Positions 13,453 through 23,016 of a DNA stretch of 64,000 bases are shown one piece after another. Under the pieces are notes generated by a model. It searched no databases and was not told the DNA's origin. It was given only the letters and a program-made list of their open reading frames with translations. Made by a program: the position numbers and the translations under genes. Every line of letters starts with the position of its first letter. Positions within the stretch are counted from its first letter, which is position 1. The stretch is from Macrocystis pyrifera (lineage: Eukaryota > Sar > Phaeophyceae > Laminariales > Laminariaceae): positions 372,001 to 436,000 of the forward strand of contig JASSKH010000041.1 of assembly GCA_031763025.1 (NCBI GenBank), read 5' to 3'.

Positions 13453-14104
13453 TGAGGTGATATTGGGTTTCAGTAGTATTCGGAGGCGGTACATAGCCGG
13501 GGATGTAGCAAAGCAAGGTCAGCCTCTCATGCCAGGATATACCTGACATGGAGACTGACTCTGGCCTGCTGTGGTAAGAGAACTAACTGACGTACGTATG
13601 AGTGAGTACTATGAGTAAGACTGCTGTTGGACTGACTATTCTGTGATAGCAAAGACTGTTGCTGTAGAAAATAGTACTAGTAGCAGTAGGACAGATTACT
13701 TGGAGACTAGTCGAGTACGTAACCAATAGCAGAGAGTGTTTCCCGAGAGAGTGACAGTCTAGAGAGGATGTCGGTAGTCAGGTTGTCGATCATTGGCCGG
13801 TAGCAGATACAGAGACGAGTAATATAGATCAGAGTATGAGCAAGGTAATGACTCTTGTAGATGAAAACCTTGAAGCAGTCAGGTAGAACTACCGACAGGA
13901 AGGACCATCTGTGGTTGCCCCTTCCTGTTCAGTCCGCTTCTTGCCTCTCATCGCGCTGAGTTTAATACACGAAAACTTCTTCTTCTTCTTCTTTCTCCTT
14001 GACCTGGACCACTGCGTCTCTGCCTGTTCGAACTATCATCTAAACTCTGGAAGCTACCCTTCCAGTCTAAGAGTGTGACAGTTTCAATAACTGTTATCCT
14101 TTCA
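13453..14104 (+). repeat. 5' LTR of the young Ty3 element
   Basis: 652 bp, starting TGAGGTGATATTGG and ending ATCCTTTCA. It carries a CTT microsatellite (about 13977-13993) and is identical to the 3' LTR except for two transitions (near 13880 and 13936). Confidence 0.97.
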
Positions 14105-14105
14105 G

Positions 14106-14120
14106 TGGCGTCGTCCGGCT
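14106..14120 (+). other. Primer-binding site of the young Ty3 element
   Basis: TGGCGTCGTCCGGCT starts one base after the LTR. The leading TGG is the complement of a tRNA CCA end. It resembles the primer sites of the second Ty3 element (TGGCAGCGACGG, 29456) and of the TRIMs (TGGCGACGATGGCAG and TGGTGTCGTCGGCAG on the minus strand). The primer tRNA is not identified. Confidence 0.75.
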
Positions 14121-14175
14121 TTAGGACTTGGCAGAGCTAGCGTTCGACCGGAGAAGTAAGAAAAAACGTGCAAGT

Positions 14176-14927
14176 ATGTCGTCGTACCAACCCAACACGA
14201 AATCTGGAGGGAGGAAAGAAGACTCAGGACTCAAGCCCGTGGCCACGCCTAGGCGCTCCGCCAGGGTTAGCAAAGCCAAGGGCCCCGAAGTAGTGTCCGA
14301 TAGTGCTGGCAAAGGCCAAGCACCGGACGAGGTATCCGATAGTGCTGGCAAGGGCCAAGCACCGGACGTGGGGGGGGCCCACACTGCTGCTGTAGCAGCT
14401 GACACGACGCTGATGGTCAAGAATGAGCCTAAGGCGGAGAGACTTGCACGCCACCTAACTGGCAATGCACCCTCACTCTCCCCGAGTGGAAGGAGTGCAA
14501 AACTGCCCAAAAAGGAAGGCATGAGCCCTGGCAAGGACCAGGAACGGCCCAAAGAGGAGGACGACATCAGAGAGGGGCTGATTATCAGGATGAGAATATG
14601 GAATTTAAGAAGGTTTATACCATATTACAGAGCCGAGGGGGCTTCGGAAAAAGTAATAAAGAACCTGCATTCTATATCAGATATGATTCGAGGGAAGCCA
14701 AAGATGCTGCACGCCGAGCCTTTGGTCCGAGATGTTTAAATTGTGCGGAAGATACACACTTTGCAAGAGACTGTCCTGCTGCATATATGAATCGATCCCA
14801 AATTATAAACCCTGAAATAGGAGAAGGTACACCGGAAGAGGTAAGGAGGCGTTGGCGAAGGTGGCAACAGCGGTTGTGTCAATGGCACGCAAACCGCAGA
14901 GAGGCCCGCGAAAGAGGAGAAATCTGA
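14176..14927 (+). pseudogene. gag: Gag with CCHC zinc knuckle, frame-broken
   Basis: Frame 1 runs from the ATG at 14176 to a stop at 14739. It is lysine- and glycine-rich and contains a duplicated 17-residue unit rich in SDSAGKGQAPD. The zinc knuckle CLNCAEDTHFARDC (C-x2-C-x4-H-x4-C) lies in another frame (open 14598-14927) that overlaps the end of the first. The same knuckle, followed by a similar acidic then basic tail, ends the gag of the second Ty3 element at 29390-30187, so a single protein crossing the frame change within 14598-14739 is likely to have been the ancestral gag. Gag forms the virus-like particle in which reverse transcription occurs. The shift could be a disabling indel, a sequence error, or less likely a recoding site. 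Confidence 0.75.
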
Positions 14928-14954
14928 AGCTGCAACGGTAAGGAAGAGGTCGAC

Positions 14955-15359
14955 TTGCCGGTAGCATCGCGGCCCCCGTTTCTTGTTTCTTTTCCACACA
15001 CAGATCAAGGAGCGTCCGGGAGGAGGGAGTCCGGAGAAAGAGGGGGGGCCCTCACAGCATCATCGAATGCAAGAAAGGTTACGACGGGAGCCGCGGTGCA
15101 CAACGCGAATCCAAGTCAAGGGGTAGGATACAATCTACCTATTAACGGTAAGAGTGGAGGCGTAGTTGGTTGTCGTCTTTCTGGAGAGAGCGGAAGTAAT
15201 TACCCCGATGTCCGATCGTGCGCTTCCACCCTAGTACCACCGCTCTGCACAAGCTCCGTCACTGTTAGTAGTGGGCTAGCGGGTGGGCTTGGCCGTCCGG
15301 ACGGCGTAAGGATACGGTGTAAGCTACCGAGAAAAAACGCCAGTTCGAAGCAACGTTAA
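14955..15359 (+). other. Open frame between gag and pol, role unclear
   Basis: 134 codons in the same frame as the zinc-knuckle part of gag, just after its stop at 14927. It is Gly/Ser/Arg-rich with no recognised motif. It may be a low-complexity linker once joined to gag or pol, or non-coding leader. Confidence 0.3.
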
Positions 15360-15402
15360 TTCGTTGAGTGTGTTGGTTCAGAGTCATACCAAATATGAGT
15401 CA

Positions 15403-18390
15403 ATGTCTGCTGTCAACAGGGCGAAGGGCACGCCTGCTTCAAATGTACAGTTGAAGAGAGAGATACCCCCCACCGATCACAGTTTAAGAGCCCGGGGAGG
15501 TGAGAATAGGGGAGCGACGCCTTGCCTACCCAGCAAAGCCCGCGAGTTTTCCCCGCCAGTAAAAGAGAAAAGCTCATGGACTGGTAATGTAGAGAATAGG
15601 GGAGCGAAGCCTTGTCGACCCAGCAAAACCCGCGAGTTTTCCCCGCCAGTAGAAGAGAAAAACTCATGGACTGGTAACGTGGTAAGTGGAAACACAGAAA
15701 GGAGTGTACGACGCTTGCGAGCGAAAAACAGTACGGAAGTAGATATAATGCCAACCATATTTGAGCGACAGTCGGCAAAGCGACCGGAACAAAATGTTGA
15801 TGTATCCAGCATGACCTCAAATACACCGAGCATTGATAGAAGTAGCAGCGTTCAGGGGGGAGAATTTTCGAGCAAGCCAGGAATGCCGGACAGCCTATAT
15901 GCACTCGAACCCAAGCAAAACCTGACTAGTGAAACGCTACCCAACGTTTTCCCACTGCGCCAGGAGGAGATCGAGAGTGGGGAACGAGCAGACTACCTGC
16001 CAGAATTTACGCGTGCCGTGGGAGGAGAGGTGACGTTGGACAAAAGACGTCATACAACACGAGCTCAGATTTTTGGAGGATCCAAAGCTACGCGTACACA
16101 AAACTGCACCGTACTGCTGGACACTGGGAGCCCATCTTCTTTCATCCAACGCAAGGTATGGCAACATATGTTGAGATGTGGGGCGGCTTCTAGAAATGGG
16201 TTAACAGAAATACCAGAAAGAAAATGGGGAGGATTTCATGGTATACCATTAACCACAAACAGCAGAGTACGATTGAACATTCAGATGGGAGGAGAAAAGG
16301 GGATATCCTCAGAGAATGGGAGAGCACAGACAGTTTGCTTGGTGGTATATGCACACGTTGTACCAGATGAGGCGATGACTCATGGAGTACTTTTAGGACG
16401 GGATGGTTGGGCGGAATTTCCAACCAGAAAATACGTTGACATAAACGACAAAGAAACAAGGGTGACGTTTACAATACGGGAGAGTGGGACCGTTGAAAAC
16501 ACACAAAGGTATTCTGATTGGGTCAACAGCACAATAGGATTAGTAGAAACTAGCACCAAGGGAGTGGTGGTTGCACGTTTTTCAGGAAAACGATGTACAC
16601 TTCCGAACGGGATGGCATGGGTTAAAGTCGATATCACTAATACAGACGGCACGGCGGCGTCCGAAGGTATGTATTATATACGATTTAACATAGGCTGGTT
16701 ACCCCGGGAAGCTATAGTAGAGGCCGGTACCTCTGAAATCCCGCTAAGATATACGGGACAAAAACCACACGTAATGATGCCAGACATGAAATTGGGAGTA
16801 GGGGGTGCACCTTTAGTCAAGAGTGATTTGACAAAAGCACAGCTACTACCCACCCTGTCGGGAGAGATTAATGCAGTAGAAGCTGCAGAAACGAAAAAAC
16901 CTCGCGAAATCCCGCAAGAAGTTTTGGATAGTTTAGATGACGATCAGCGTGCAGCTTTTGTAAAATTGTGGCAAAGGGTACCGCCACATTTACACGAAAT
17001 AAATTTCGATTTCGAAAAAGAGTTGTGGAAAGTAGCAGATATTGACGCTCTGGCAGAGTTGCTGTGTAGTTACGAACATCGCTTTTCGCACCACAGCACT
17101 GATCTAGGACATGTCACAGTAGACCCGTTCCGCATTATACTGAAAAGCGATGCGAGACCAGTCAAACAGAGACCATACCGTCACTCCCCAGTACTGGCAG
17201 CAAAAGTCCAAACAGAGATCGATAAATTGGTGTTGGCAGGAATATTGCGCAGATCATATTCAAATTGGTCGAGCCCCTTGGTGGTGATCGCGAAATCGGA
17301 CGGCAGAATCAGGATCACATGTAACTACAAGAGGGTAAACGCGCAGTCTGTCATACCAGTTTTGCCGTTGCCAACGGTTGACGACTTGTTAGCTGACTTA
17401 GGAGGAGCTCATGTTTTTAGTACGATGGATTTGGTGAGCGGATTTTTCCAGTGTTCAATACATGAAGACTCTATTCCCTTGACAGCAGTGTGCACGCAAT
17501 CAGGAAATTGGGAATGGACGGTCATGCCGATGGGCCTAGCATCGAGCCCAGGATGGTTCCAGTCAATCATGCTGCGCGTATGCGAGGGGTTGGAGCGAGT
17601 GCGGTTATTTATTGACGATATAGTCTGTTTCTCGAAAAACGGAGAAGAGCATGTCAAAGATCTACGGAATTTCTTTGAACGACTCACCATCTTCAATTTG
17701 AAACTAGCACCAAAGAAAGCACACCTAGGGGTAAAGGTAGTGACATTTTTGGGCCACAGAGTAACGGCTGAGGGGATAGCACCGGATCCTGGAAAAGTAG
17801 AAGCATTATTGAAGATGCCGATGCCCACAAATGTTAGCCAGCTGCGCTCACTCATGGGAGGGGTAGGGTATTACAGGAAGTTTCTACCTAAAATGGCAGC
17901 GGTCACAAAGACACTGAACTCATTGCTGAAGAAGGGGGTAAACTTTGAATTCACCCAGGAACATACGCAAATAGTGCAGGACCTTTTATCGCAACTAGCG
18001 AGTCCCAAGGTACTGGCATTTCCCGATTTTGCAGCAGCAATTTCCGTTGACCGGCCGTTTCAGTTGATTACAGACGCGTCTGCGGACGGGTTAGGTGCAG
18101 TGATAGAGCAAGACCAGAGCGACGGTACGACTCGCCCGATTAGTTTTTTGAGCAGATCGACGCTCCCAAACGAGAAAAACTGGAGCACCACCGAGCTTGA
18201 ATGTGCAGCTATCGTGTGGGCAGTCAAGAAAAATCGGCAATTGTTTTACGGTATACCATTCATAGTGATAAGCGATCATCAGCCGCTTAAAAACCTAGAG
18301 AGCTTGGCCACGAAAGTTAACCGCGTACAGAGATGGTTTGATTTTCTAAGCGCGTACAGCTATAAACTGGTATATAGACGGGAAAAATGA
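15403..18390 (+). CDS. pol: Pol: aspartic protease, reverse transcriptase, RNase H
   Basis: The first ATG of this frame is at 15403; the frame is open from about 15361, so entry by recoding from gag is also possible. A tandem duplication of about 32 residues (units starting ENRGA) lies at 15496-15680. The protease active site is LLDTGSPSSF (near 16120). The RT covers about 17240-17900, with SSPLVVIAKSDGRIRI, FSTMDLVSGFFQ, VMPMGLASSPGWFQ, the catalytic FIDD box (about 17608) and FLGHRV. RNase H follows from about 18060: LITDASADGLGAV with its Asp, the Glu in TTELECAAIVWAV, and ISDHQPLKNL. The product copies the element RNA into DNA in the particle. The frame ends at TGA just inside the usual GNAD-L-SRLP linker, which continues in the -1 frame. 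No active-site residue is missing. Confidence 0.93.
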   Translation: MSAVNRAKGTPASNVQLKREIPPTDHSLRARGGENRGATPCLPSKAREFSPPVKEKSSWTGNVENRGAKPCRPSKTREFSPPVEEKNSWTGNVVSGNTERSVRRLRAKNSTEVDIMPTIFERQSAKRPEQNVDVSSMTSNTPSIDRSSSVQGGEFSSKPGMPDSLYALEPKQNLTSETLPNVFPLRQEEIESGERADYLPEFTRAVGGEVTLDKRRHTTRAQIFGGSKATRTQNCTVLLDTGSPSSFIQRKVWQHMLRCGAASRNGLTEIPERKWGGFHGIPLTTNSRVRLNIQMGGEKGISSENGRAQTVCLVVYAHVVPDEAMTHGVLLGRDGWAEFPTRKYVDINDKETRVTFTIRESGTVENTQRYSDWVNSTIGLVETSTKGVVVARFSGKRCTLPNGMAWVKVDITNTDGTAASEGMYYIRFNIGWLPREAIVEAGTSEIPLRYTGQKPHVMMPDMKLGVGGAPLVKSDLTKAQLLPTLSGEINAVEAAETKKPREIPQEVLDSLDDDQRAAFVKLWQRVPPHLHEINFDFEKELWKVADIDALAELLCSYEHRFSHHSTDLGHVTVDPFRIILKSDARPVKQRPYRHSPVLAAKVQTEIDKLVLAGILRRSYSNWSSPLVVIAKSDGRIRITCNYKRVNAQSVIPVLPLPTVDDLLADLGGAHVFSTMDLVSGFFQCSIHEDSIPLTAVCTQSGNWEWTVMPMGLASSPGWFQSIMLRVCEGLERVRLFIDDIVCFSKNGEEHVKDLRNFFERLTIFNLKLAPKKAHLGVKVVTFLGHRVTAEGIAPDPGKVEALLKMPMPTNVSQLRSLMGGVGYYRKFLPKMAAVTKTLNSLLKKGVNFEFTQEHTQIVQDLLSQLASPKVLAFPDFAAAISVDRPFQLITDASADGLGAVIEQDQSDGTTRPISFLSRSTLPNEKNWSTTELECAAIVWAVKKNRQLFYGIPFIVISDHQPLKNLESLATKVNRVQRWFDFLSAYSYKLVYRREK

Positions 18391-20114
18391 ATGGAAACGC
18401 GGACCTTATGTCCCGATTGCCATTGCCTGCAACAGAGGAAGAAACCTGTGATAACTTACGTCTAACTGACCCTACGGATGTGGACGTTTACTTTATAGGT
18501 ACCAGTGGAATACAGCCGAGTTTGGGAAGGAGGGGCATCAGCCTGGGTGGGCTGGAGTGTCGAACCGAGGGAAGGAGGGGCATCAGCCTGGGTGGGCTGG
18601 AGTGTCAAACCGAAGGAGAAAGGGGCATCAGCTTGGGTGGGCTGGAGTGTCAACCAACTGGAGGGAGGGGCATCAGCTTGGGTGAGCTGGAGTGTCGTAC
18701 CGACAACAGTTTTGAGGTGGGAGATAATGAGACAGAGATTGAGCACAAAATAGCGCCGCGAACAACGGATGAGCAAGCTCAGCTATCCTGGCAGTTGATG
18801 CAGCGAGGCAGAAAACGAGAATCGTACCAGCCGAGACAAAAGGGAAGTCCGCGAGAGTATGTTATACGTGATGACAGCCCGTTAAGCGAACCTGACGAGA
18901 GTAAGGTATTCAGCGGTCAGCTAGAACCCGGTTTAGTGTTACATGCATGTCCGATGACCAAGGAGGGGAGGGAATTGTTGGGCCCAGGTTCGAAACAGGA
19001 TGTGGCAGTAATAGACATAGACACGGGAGGTAGCAACGATGGTGCAGCAGCAGGCACAGGACAGGAAAATAATGCAGCAGAACCATCGGAACTTGCAGAT
19101 GAGGAACTAGACAGCGTAGCAGCGTGCGCTTTCGGCGAAAAGTTGTGTCAGAAAACCGCGAAAGACTGGGCGGTTGCCCAACAAAAGGATGATACTGCTA
19201 AGACAGCAATGACGTGCATAGAAAATCAAACGCCAAGCAATGATATAACCGAGGAAGGGTTAGATCCGGGGATAGACGTAGTAGAGTTGAAACGGTTAGT
19301 ATCGCAAGGGGAATTGATGGAGCTTCCGACCTCTGAAAAGTTACTGGTCCGACGCCCATCGCGTGCCCCTGATGATCGCCCTAACCGAAACCCAGGACAG
19401 TATGAGAGGCTGCTGGGAGATGAGCCGGTGAGGACCTATGTACCGCTGCTGCTTAGACCGTGGGTGATGGACTGTGCGCACAAGGAGGCAGTACACTTGG
19501 GAGAGAAGGTGACGCTTGGGTTACTACAGCGATTTTATTGGTGGATCGGAATGGCAGAGAGCGTAAAGTGGTGAATAAGAAGATGCTACACATGCCAAGC
19601 CAGGAAGAGCACCAGACAAACTGTACGTTGGCCTCTGATACCATTGCCAATACCCAGTAAACCAGGACAGATGGTATCGTTTGATCTACTAGGACCCCTA
19701 CCGGTAACGGCGAAGGGAACCGAGTATGTCTTTCTGGTAGTAGATTTATTCAGCAGACACGCCGAGGCGTACGCCATATCAAAGGGAGAAAAGAACACGG
19801 AAGGTTGTGCGGCCAGGTTGGTTCACGATTACATTCCAAGGTGGGGATGCCCGCATACTTTTTTGTCAGATCGTGGTGCGGAATTTGTGTCAGTAGTGTG
19901 CAGGGCGGTATTCAAAATGCTAGGCTCAATCAAAAAGTATACGAGTTCCTATCACCCCCAGACGAACGGAATGGTAGAAAGGCTCAACCATACTTTATGT
20001 CAGATGCTGTCTTATCTAATAGCCGATGATCAAAAGAATTGGGACGACATGTTATTGCACGCAATAGCAGCACACAATAACAAACGTGAGCAGAGGAACA
20101 GGATTGGCCCCTAA
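18387..20114 (+). pseudogene. Pol continued: linker and integrase, with an in-frame TGA
   Basis: This frame starts with an ATG overlapping the pol stop (ATGA, 18387-18390) and carries the NGNADLMSRLPLPA linker that normally follows RNase H. Four imperfect 17-residue repeats (GRRGISLGGLECRTEG type, 18527-18700) follow, then an acidic region, then the zinc-binding integrase N-terminus with its His pair near 19475-19495 and WWIGMAESVKW. At 19572-19574 a TGA stands where the family has a Trp (KWW-I-x-x-C-x-x-CQARK); the same frame then continues with C-x2-C, SFDLLGPLP, VVDLFSRHAEAYA, LSDRGAEF and SYHPQTNGMVERLNH, giving the D, D and E of the catalytic core. Near 20085 the frame shifts again. Integrase inserts the cDNA; this copy is unlikely to make an intact one unless the stops are bypassed. 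Confidence 0.88.
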
Positions 20115-21345
20115 TGAAGTACACATAGGTCGGTACCCGAGGTTGCCGATGACTATATTAGAAGGTAGTGGCGTGAAAGGACACCAGAGCGCTAAAAGAG
20201 ATCAGCTGGATTATCTGGAGTTGATGAGAGACAGACAAGTGCGAGCGTATAGATTAATCCGAGAGGAAGACCGGTTAATAAAAGCGAAGCACGAAGCCAA
20301 CAATGAGAAAATTGATGCAGCAATGAACAATCAAACGAAATTTGAAGTCGGAGATTGGGCGTGGGTTTACGATGATCACAGCACTATAACGGGTGGTGGA
20401 AAACACGTGCACAAACCAGCTGAGGGCAGCTCAGCCAGAAAATCGTTTGCACTAATAAGTAAACTGGCACACTGTTGGACGGGGCCTTATAAGGTGTTAT
20501 GTGTGGGGCCAGGGAAGATGAATGATGGCAGGGAGGTTGGACCCAAACTAGTACTGTTAGAAATTCGGAAGGACGAGCCAGGCCGGGGGATAAATGCGAG
20601 AGTGTCAGTACACCGGTGCAAGAAATGTTATAATCCTCACGAAGGGGCGACCCCACCGAGATTTTTACCATGGTCCATGAGCAATTACGTGCTGAATAAA
20701 TACTCGGAAATTTCACCCCCGTTCCATCTAACAACGGACGATGTGACTGCTGAACTAGATACCCACCGCGTAACGCCCCGCAAATTAACAAAACATCGAC
20801 TGACGAGAGGGCTAGGTGGTAAAATAGCAGTGCAATATTATACGTACTGGGTTGGACTGGAACGACCCACGTGGGAGCACGAGGAGGAATTGAAGCAATA
20901 TGGTAATTGCGTAGTAAAATATTGGGCGGGCGAACCCGTCCAAGTCAAGGGGGAAAATGCAAAATATCGTCGATACAGAGTGGAGATAGCTAGACGAGCT
21001 ATCGCACGTGAAAAGGGAGAAAGACACGTGCCGACAGGATATTTTGTTTGCTGTGATACCAGAGAAAGGCCAAAATTGTATGCACCTGAAATCATTGGGT
21101 CGTACATATATTTCAAAATGGCGCAAGCAGGTTGGCAGCTGGCGAGAGTGGTCGGGGTAGCGGAGGACGCAGCAGAGAACAAGATGCTCCCGCATACCAT
21201 AAAAATGTTGGATCTGGGAAAGCAATACAACGTGCGGCTATCTCAGGAGACGTTGACAACGGTGAGCGAGGAGCGAGGATCGTGGTGCTGGCATGTACAC
21301 CAGAGGACTCGGAGTGTCAAGAACTATGCTCCATCAATGGAATAG
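20086..21345 (+). CDS. Integrase C-terminal part, chromodomain and Tudor-like tail
   Basis: The frame takes over from the integrase core after a one-base shift (GLAPNEVHIGRYPRLP is the standard continuation). It then has the integrase C-terminal beta region (FEVGDWAWVYDD, CWTGPYKVL), a chromodomain (VQYYTYWVGLERPTWEHEE at about 20828-20885, then YWAGEPV) and a further module with YIYFKMAQAGWQLARVVG. The corresponding module of the second Ty3 element reads FWYKGDDGLWWLGKIS with YLVRFSDDP, a pattern like Tudor/Agenet folds. Chromodomains in this class steer integration to particular histone marks. The final module is not part of the usual chromovirus layout and I infer its fold only from aromatic spacing. 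Confidence 0.85.
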   Translation: MSRGTGLAPNEVHIGRYPRLPMTILEGSGVKGHQSAKRDQLDYLELMRDRQVRAYRLIREEDRLIKAKHEANNEKIDAAMNNQTKFEVGDWAWVYDDHSTITGGGKHVHKPAEGSSARKSFALISKLAHCWTGPYKVLCVGPGKMNDGREVGPKLVLLEIRKDEPGRGINARVSVHRCKKCYNPHEGATPPRFLPWSMSNYVLNKYSEISPPFHLTTDDVTAELDTHRVTPRKLTKHRLTRGLGGKIAVQYYTYWVGLERPTWEHEEELKQYGNCVVKYWAGEPVQVKGENAKYRRYRVEIARRAIAREKGERHVPTGYFVCCDTRERPKLYAPEIIGSYIYFKMAQAGWQLARVVGVAEDAAENKMLPHTIKMLDLGKQYNVRLSQETLTTVSEERGSWCWHVHQRTRSVKNYAPSME

Positions 21346-21817
21346 ATAGGACGCGAGGAGTACAATGTAATAGGCCAGGGGGGGACGGCAACTTCAGTAC
21401 GGAACGTACAGCCAGGTGGTTGCAGTAGAAAAAGGGGGGGGATGGCAACTTCAGTACGGAACGTACAGCCAGGTGGTTGCGGTAAAAAAAAGTAAGGGAT
21501 GGCAACTTCAGTACGGGAAGTACAGCCGGGAGGAGGTGGTAAAGTAAAAATACTTGGAGGAGTATACAGTTGAAACCAGAGTACAACAATTAGGGTACGT
21601 ACAAAATAGGTTTATATTTTGTGATACGAGAATTGTAGTCGTAGGTTTTAATTTTTTTTTCAGGGTCTGACACTGCTGTTGACTTGGTATGAATTTTTTC
21701 TCGGGTCTGACTAACACTATTGACTTGGTTTTTTTTTTTCATGCGAGCAATATCACATATTGATGTTGTTCCACTGCACGCCCTCTAAGTTGGCGACAGT
21801 GGACCAGGATGGGCTAT
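21346..21817 (+). other. 3' untranslated part of the young Ty3 element
   Basis: Contains three tandem, diverged copies of a unit of about 60 bp with the words GGGATGGCAACTTCAGTACGG and ACGTACAGCCAGG (about 21380-21540), then A/T-rich sequence, then the stretch GGACCAGGATGGGCTAT before the 3' LTR. No gene. Confidence 0.7.
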
Positions 21818-22469
21818 TGAGGTGATATTGGGTTTCAGTAGTATTCGGAGGCGGTACATAGCCGGGGATGTAGCAAAGCAAGGTCAGCCTCTCATGCCAG
21901 GATATACCTGACATGGAGACTGACTCTGGCCTGCTGTGGTAAGAGAACTAACTGACGTACGTATGAGTGAGTACTATGAGTAAGACTGCTGTTGGACTGA
22001 CTATTCTGTGATAGCAAAGACTGTTGCTGTAGAAAATAGTACTAGTAGCAGTAGGACAGATTACTTGGAGACTAGTCGAGTACGTAACCAATAGCAGAGA
22101 GTGTTTCCCGAGAGAGTGACAGTCTAGAGAGGATGTCGGTAGTCAGGTTGTCGATCATTGGCCGGTAGCAGATACAGAGACGAGTAATATAGATCAGAGT
22201 ATGAGCAAGGTAATGACTCTTGTAGATGAAAACCTTGAAGCAGTTAGGTAGAACTACCGACAGGAAGGACCATCTGTGGTTGCCCCTTCCTGTTCAGTCC
22301 ACTTCTTGCCTCTCATCGCGCTGAGTTTAATACACGAAAACTTCTTCTTCTTCTTCTTTCTCCTTGACCTGGACCACTGCGTCTCTGCCTGTTCGAACTA
22401 TCATCTAAACTCTGGAAGCTACCCTTCCAGTCTAAGAGTGTGACAGTTTCAATAACTGTTATCCTTTCA
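21818..22469 (+). repeat. 3' LTR of the young Ty3 element
   Basis: 652 bp, same ends as the 5' LTR, two transitions apart. It is followed at once by GGTA, the repeat of the 4-bp target sequence. Confidence 0.97.
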
Positions 22470-22553
22470 GGTAGCATATGGGTTTCCAGCCTTTTGTCGT
22501 GGCTTTCCGGTTCAGTACAAAGCAGTACTGCTGTAGTTGTGGTTGTGTGACTG

Positions 22554-22651
22554 CACTTTGGCCGGAAATATAATACCCGTTTATCATATTATATTTGATA
22601 AATTTTCATATTATATTAAAATAACTTAATCTTATATTCCCGTCCAAAGTG
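22554..22651. mobile_element. Small TIR element (MITE-like), 98 bp
   Basis: The ends are imperfect inverted repeats of about 20 bp: CACTTTGGCCGGAAATATAA on the left and, read on the other strand, CACTTTGGACGGGAATATAA on the right. The interior is nearly pure A/T with its own TATTATAT symmetry. I see no convincing target duplication, so the superfamily is not assigned; a non-mobile hairpin is possible. Confidence 0.5.
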
Positions 22652-23014
22652 GTTTGAGTGTTCTTTTTCAGGTTCTGATGCAGAGACGCGCCGTGCCTGG
22701 TTATACTTTTTACATCCCATATGGGCAACATGTATGATGATAAGGGTTAGGGTTAGACAGGACCAGGTTACCTGTATTATCCACGTTGTCATACATCAAT
22801 CAGTATTTATCATTAGAAGTACAAAAAGTCCACACCTTGGATAACGTAACTCTTTAGGCGTCGTCAGCGTAAAAAACCCGTAACATTAGGTTAAAGTGAT
22901 ACCTGGTATGACATATCATACAGTAGTGTTGTCGGTGTGCTATGATATTGGCGGGCGATCACGTAAAATATGTTAAAAGTATTGCTACCTTGATCCCGTA
23001 CTGACCGCAGTAGG
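22652..23014. other. Spacer without a gene
   Basis: Holds a short GGGTTAGGGTTAG stretch near 22744, a TACCTGGTA word near 22902, and the first of the TAAC/GTTA-rich words that become dense further on. Nothing coding. Confidence 0.5.
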
Positions 23015-23016
23015 CG

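Larger units (their letters stand above)
13453..22469 (+). mobile_element. Young Ty3/gypsy LTR retrotransposon, chromodomain type
   Basis: A 9,017-bp element bounded by two 652-bp LTRs that run TG...CA and differ at two positions I could find (a C/T and a G/A, both transitions). It is flanked by the 4-bp target duplication GGTA (13449-13452 and 22470-22473). A tRNA primer-binding site, TGGCGTCGTCCGG, begins one base after the 5' LTR (14106). GGATGGGCTAT lies directly before the 3' LTR and is matched by GAGTGGGCTAG before the 3' LTR of the second Ty3 element, so it is the likely polypurine-tract region. Order: gag with zinc knuckle, protease, RT, RNase H, integrase, chromodomain, which is the Ty3/gypsy order. 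Despite near-identical LTRs, the coding region is broken by a TGA and by frame changes. Confidence 0.97.

Noticed and set aside
18462..18776. Minus-strand 104-codon frame with TLQPTQADAPP repeats
   Set aside because: It is the antisense shadow of the four-fold repeat in pol.
19572..19574. TGA read as tryptophan throughout this genome
   Set aside because: SMT and the other host exons use TGG for Trp and contain no in-frame TGA, so a mutated retroelement is the simpler explanation.
22738..22760. Telomeric repeat (GGGTTAGGGTTAG)
   Set aside because: Only two units inside ordinary spacer; no array.
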